A program made the position numbers and the translations under genes. Source: AP-15 sp963832875 (GTDB taxonomy: Bacteria; Pseudomonadota; Alphaproteobacteria; ATCC43930; CGMCC-115725). Taken from it: 64,000 nucleotides of DNA. The stretch spans positions 124,001 to 188,000 of the forward strand of contig CAWHWB010000007.1 of assembly GCA_963832875.1 (NCBI GenBank). The letters run 5' to 3'. This document shows, piece after piece, positions 62,069 through 64,000 of this stretch (within the stretch, counting starts at the first letter, position 1; each line of letters starts with the position of its first letter). The notes beneath the pieces are model-generated. The model had not been told where the DNA came from. It saw only the letters and a program-made list of their open reading frames with translations, and did no database searches.

Positions 62069-63285
62069 GATGCCTCCTCCGTTTCGCCGACAGCGAGCGC
62101 GGCCACCCCGGGCAATTCCCGTCCTTCAAGCCATTCGAGGAATGCCCCGCCAGCCGTCGAGACGTAGGACAGCTCGTTGGTGACCCCGGCGGCGGCAAGC
62201 GCGGCGACCGTATCGCCGCCGCCGGCGACGCTGAGCAGCCTGCCGGCGCGAGTCAGCTCGCCGACCCTCCTTGCCACCTCGACCGTGGCCCGGTCGAAGG
62301 GCGGCGTCTCGAAGGCGCCGAGCGGCCCGTTCCAGACGAGGGTGTGCGCCTCTTCGAGGAGGCCCATTATCCGCACCACCGTCGCTGGGCCGATATCGAG
62401 GATCATCATGTCGCTCGGAACCGACCCGACGGCGACCGTTCGCGCGGCGACACCCGGTTCGGGTGCCGCGGCGACGACGACATCATCGGGCAGCACCACC
62501 CGACAATTTTTCTGCTGCGCCAGCGCTAGGGTCCGAAGTGCGCCGTCGGCCATGTCGCGCTCGCACAGCGAGCGGCCGATTTCACGACCCTCGGCAAAGA
62601 GGAAGGTGTTGGCCATCGCGCCGCCGACGACGAGGATATCGACCTTGCCGATCAGGAAACGCAGTAGGTCGAGCTTGGTCGACACCTTCGCCCCGCCGAT
62701 CAATGCCAGCAGCGGCCGCCGCGGCGTTTCGAGCGCCGTCGTCAGCGCCTTGAGCTCGGCCTGCATCAGCTTTCCGGCCGCATTCGGCAGCAGCCGGGCA
62801 AGCGCGTCGATCGAGGCATGCGCGCGATGCGCCGCGGAAAAGGCGTCATCGACATAGATGTCGCCGAGATCGGCGAGCGCCCGCGCGAACTCCGGCGCGT
62901 TCGCCTCCTCCTCCTTGTGGAAGCGGAGGTTTTCGAGAAGAGCGACCTGCCCAGGCCGGAGCATCGCGATCACGCGCTTCGCCTCTTCGCCGATGCAGTC
63001 CTCGGCGAAGACCACCTCACGCCCGCCGATCGCCCGGCTCAAAGGTGCGATCAGGGGCCGGAGGGAGAAAGCGGGGTCCTTCTTTCCCTTCGGCCGGCCG
63101 AAATGCGACATCACGATCACTTTGGCGCCCTTGTCGATCAGCGCCTCGATGGTCGGTGCCAACCGCTCGATCCTGGTGGCATCGGTAACGACCCCGTCCT
63201 TGACCGGCACGTTGAGATCGGCCCGCAACAGCACCCGCTTGCCGCGGACATCATCGAGGTCGTCGAGGGTTCGGAAATTCGGCAT
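62065..63285 (-). CDS. pgk: Phosphoglycerate kinase
   Basis: A 406-residue PGK. Signatures: VLLRADLNVPVKDGVVTDAT (substrate loop), KVIVMSHFGRPKGK, LLENLRFHKEEEAN, ALIGGAKVSTKLDLLRFLIG, DILVVGGAMANTFLFAEG and the hinge/catalytic end VWNGPLGAFETPPFDRATVE with VAGGGDTVAALA. It transfers phosphate from 1,3-bisphosphoglycerate to ADP. Downstream of gap (36 bp gap) and overlapping the CBS-BON gene, in one operon gap-pgk-CBS-BON. Confidence 0.97.
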   Translation of the reverse strand: MPNFRTLDDLDDVRGKRVLLRADLNVPVKDGVVTDATRIERLAPTIEALIDKGAKVIVMSHFGRPKGKKDPAFSLRPLIAPLSRAIGGREVVFAEDCIGEEAKRVIAMLRPGQVALLENLRFHKEEEANAPEFARALADLGDIYVDDAFSAAHRAHASIDALARLLPNAAGKLMQAELKALTTALETPRRPLLALIGGAKVSTKLDLLRFLIGKVDILVVGGAMANTFLFAEGREIGRSLCERDMADGALRTLALAQQKNCRVVLPDDVVVAAAPEPGVAARTVAVGSVPSDMMILDIGPATVVRIMGLLEEAHTLVWNGPLGAFETPPFDRATVEVARRVGELTRAGRLLSVAGGGDTVAALAAAGVTNELSYVSTAGGAFLEWLEGRELPGVAALAVGETEEAS

Positions 63286-63321
63286 TGACCGGCGATCCTT
63301 GAGAGAGTTGCAAGGGTTCGC

Positions 63322-64000
63322 TTACGCCCACCGGCGCAAACAGGCGGCGACGTCGAGCATGCGCAGCGAGAAGCCCCATTCGTTGTCGTACCAGGCGAGT
63401 ACGCGCACGAAACGCCGGTCGAGGACCTGCGTCTGGGTCACGTCGAAGATTGCGCTGTGCGGGTCGTGATTGAAATCGACCGAGACCGTCGGTGCTGTGT
63501 TGATGCCAAGGATGCCGCGCAACCGGTCCGATCCCGCAGCTTCCTCCATCAAGGAGTTGACTTCCTCGCGCGAGGTCTCGCGGGCGGCGTCGAATTTGAA
63601 GTCGATCAGCGACACATTTGCGGTCGGGACCCGGATCGCGCTGCCATCGAGCCTGCCTTTGAGCTCCGGCAGAACGAGGCCAACCGATTTCGCGGCGCCG
63701 GTCGAAGTCGGGATCATCGACAGCGCCGCGGCCCGCGCCCGTCGCAAATCCTTGTGCAGCGTATCAACCGTGTTCTGGTCTCCGGTATAGGCGTGAATCG
63801 TCGTCATATAGCCGCGCTCGATGCCGATGCCGCGCTGCAGTACATACGCTACCGGTGCAAGGCAGTTAGTGGTGCAGGATGCGTTCGAGACGACCTTGTG
63901 CTCGGGCTTCAGTTCTTCCTGGTTGACGCCCATCACCACGGTCAGGTCAGCGCCGTCGCAGGGCGCCGAGACGAGCACATGCTTGGCGCCGGCTTCGAGA
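63322..64000 (-). CDS. gap: Glyceraldehyde-3-phosphate dehydrogenase, N-terminus outside window
   Basis: The C-terminal about 225 residues of GAPDH. The catalytic Cys region VSNASCTTNCLAPVAYVL, HAYTGDQNTVDTLHKDLRRA, the phosphate-site TSTGAAKSVGLVLPELKGRL, RVPTANVSLIDF and the C-terminal WYDNEWGFSLRMLD are all present. The frame continues past the window end; an internal Met is not the start. First visible gene of the gap-pgk-CBS-BON operon; its promoter is outside the window. Confidence 0.97.
   Translation of the reverse strand, partial: LEAGAKHVLVSAPCDGADLTVVMGVNQEELKPEHKVVSNASCTTNCLAPVAYVLQRGIGIERGYMTTIHAYTGDQNTVDTLHKDLRRARAAALSMIPTSTGAAKSVGLVLPELKGRLDGSAIRVPTANVSLIDFKFDAARETSREEVNSLMEEAAGSDRLRGILGINTAPTVSVDFNHDPHSAIFDVTQTQVLDRRFVRVLAWYDNEWGFSLRMLDVAACLRRWA

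Overview
The window is a GC-rich stretch of an alphaproteobacterial chromosome. A GapR-type (DUF2312) gene, minCDE, a FixL/FixJ/FixK-type oxygen cascade and the codon bias all point to an aerobic or facultative member of the Rhodospirillales/Hyphomicrobiales neighbourhood; the genus cannot be fixed from sequence alone. No rRNA, tRNA, CRISPR array, insertion sequence or phage gene was seen.

Layout. 1-31 kb is mixed housekeeping and catabolic: a partial Ldh2-type dehydrogenase and an MDR oxidoreductase; a divergent 3-oxo-tetronate kinase / 2-oxo-tetronate isomerase pair; gapR; dnaE with an in-frame GC-rich palindromic insertion; a decayed acvB/virJ; minC-minD-minE; an HIBADH-family reductase; an HxlR regulator divergent from an NmrA-like protein; a shattered dienelactone hydrolase; two tandem near-identical MFS carriers; a beta-propeller glycosidase-like protein; a PncC-like/nucleotidyltransferase fusion; two amidohydrolases; a BNR propeller protein. 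26.7-30.5 kb holds DUF5132, HMA-like proteins and a P-type ATPase that lacks the CPC metal motif.

31-64 kb reads as one low-oxygen island: a FixL-like kinase with two PAS copies, a receiver-only regulator, PEP synthase plus PfkB, quinol nitric oxide reductase, a CopD-like membrane protein, NnrS, an Nramp-related carrier, a cytochrome c, Hsp20, BON and CBS-BON proteins, a group 3b-like [NiFe] hydrogenase operon with its protease and a shortened HypA, FixJ, a FixK-like Crp/Fnr regulator, phosphoglycerate mutase with a P-type proton ATPase, and pgk with partial gap. Eleven FNR/FixK-type boxes (TTGAT-N4-ATCAA or close) sit before these genes, mostly about 70-90 nt upstream of the chosen start codons; none was noticed in the first 31 kb. 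A FixJ-type motif lies upstream of the fixK-like gene. The inferred circuit is FixLJ to FixK to energy salvage (H2, NO), glycolysis/gluconeogenesis switching, ion homeostasis and stress proteins. In content, though not in regulator, it resembles the mycobacterial DosR dormancy regulon.

The window also has many gene relics (acvB, dienelactone hydrolase, a FixJ-type HTH, an ECF sigma factor, an alpha/beta hydrolase, a DUF6544-like protein), concentrated at the joints between intact operons.
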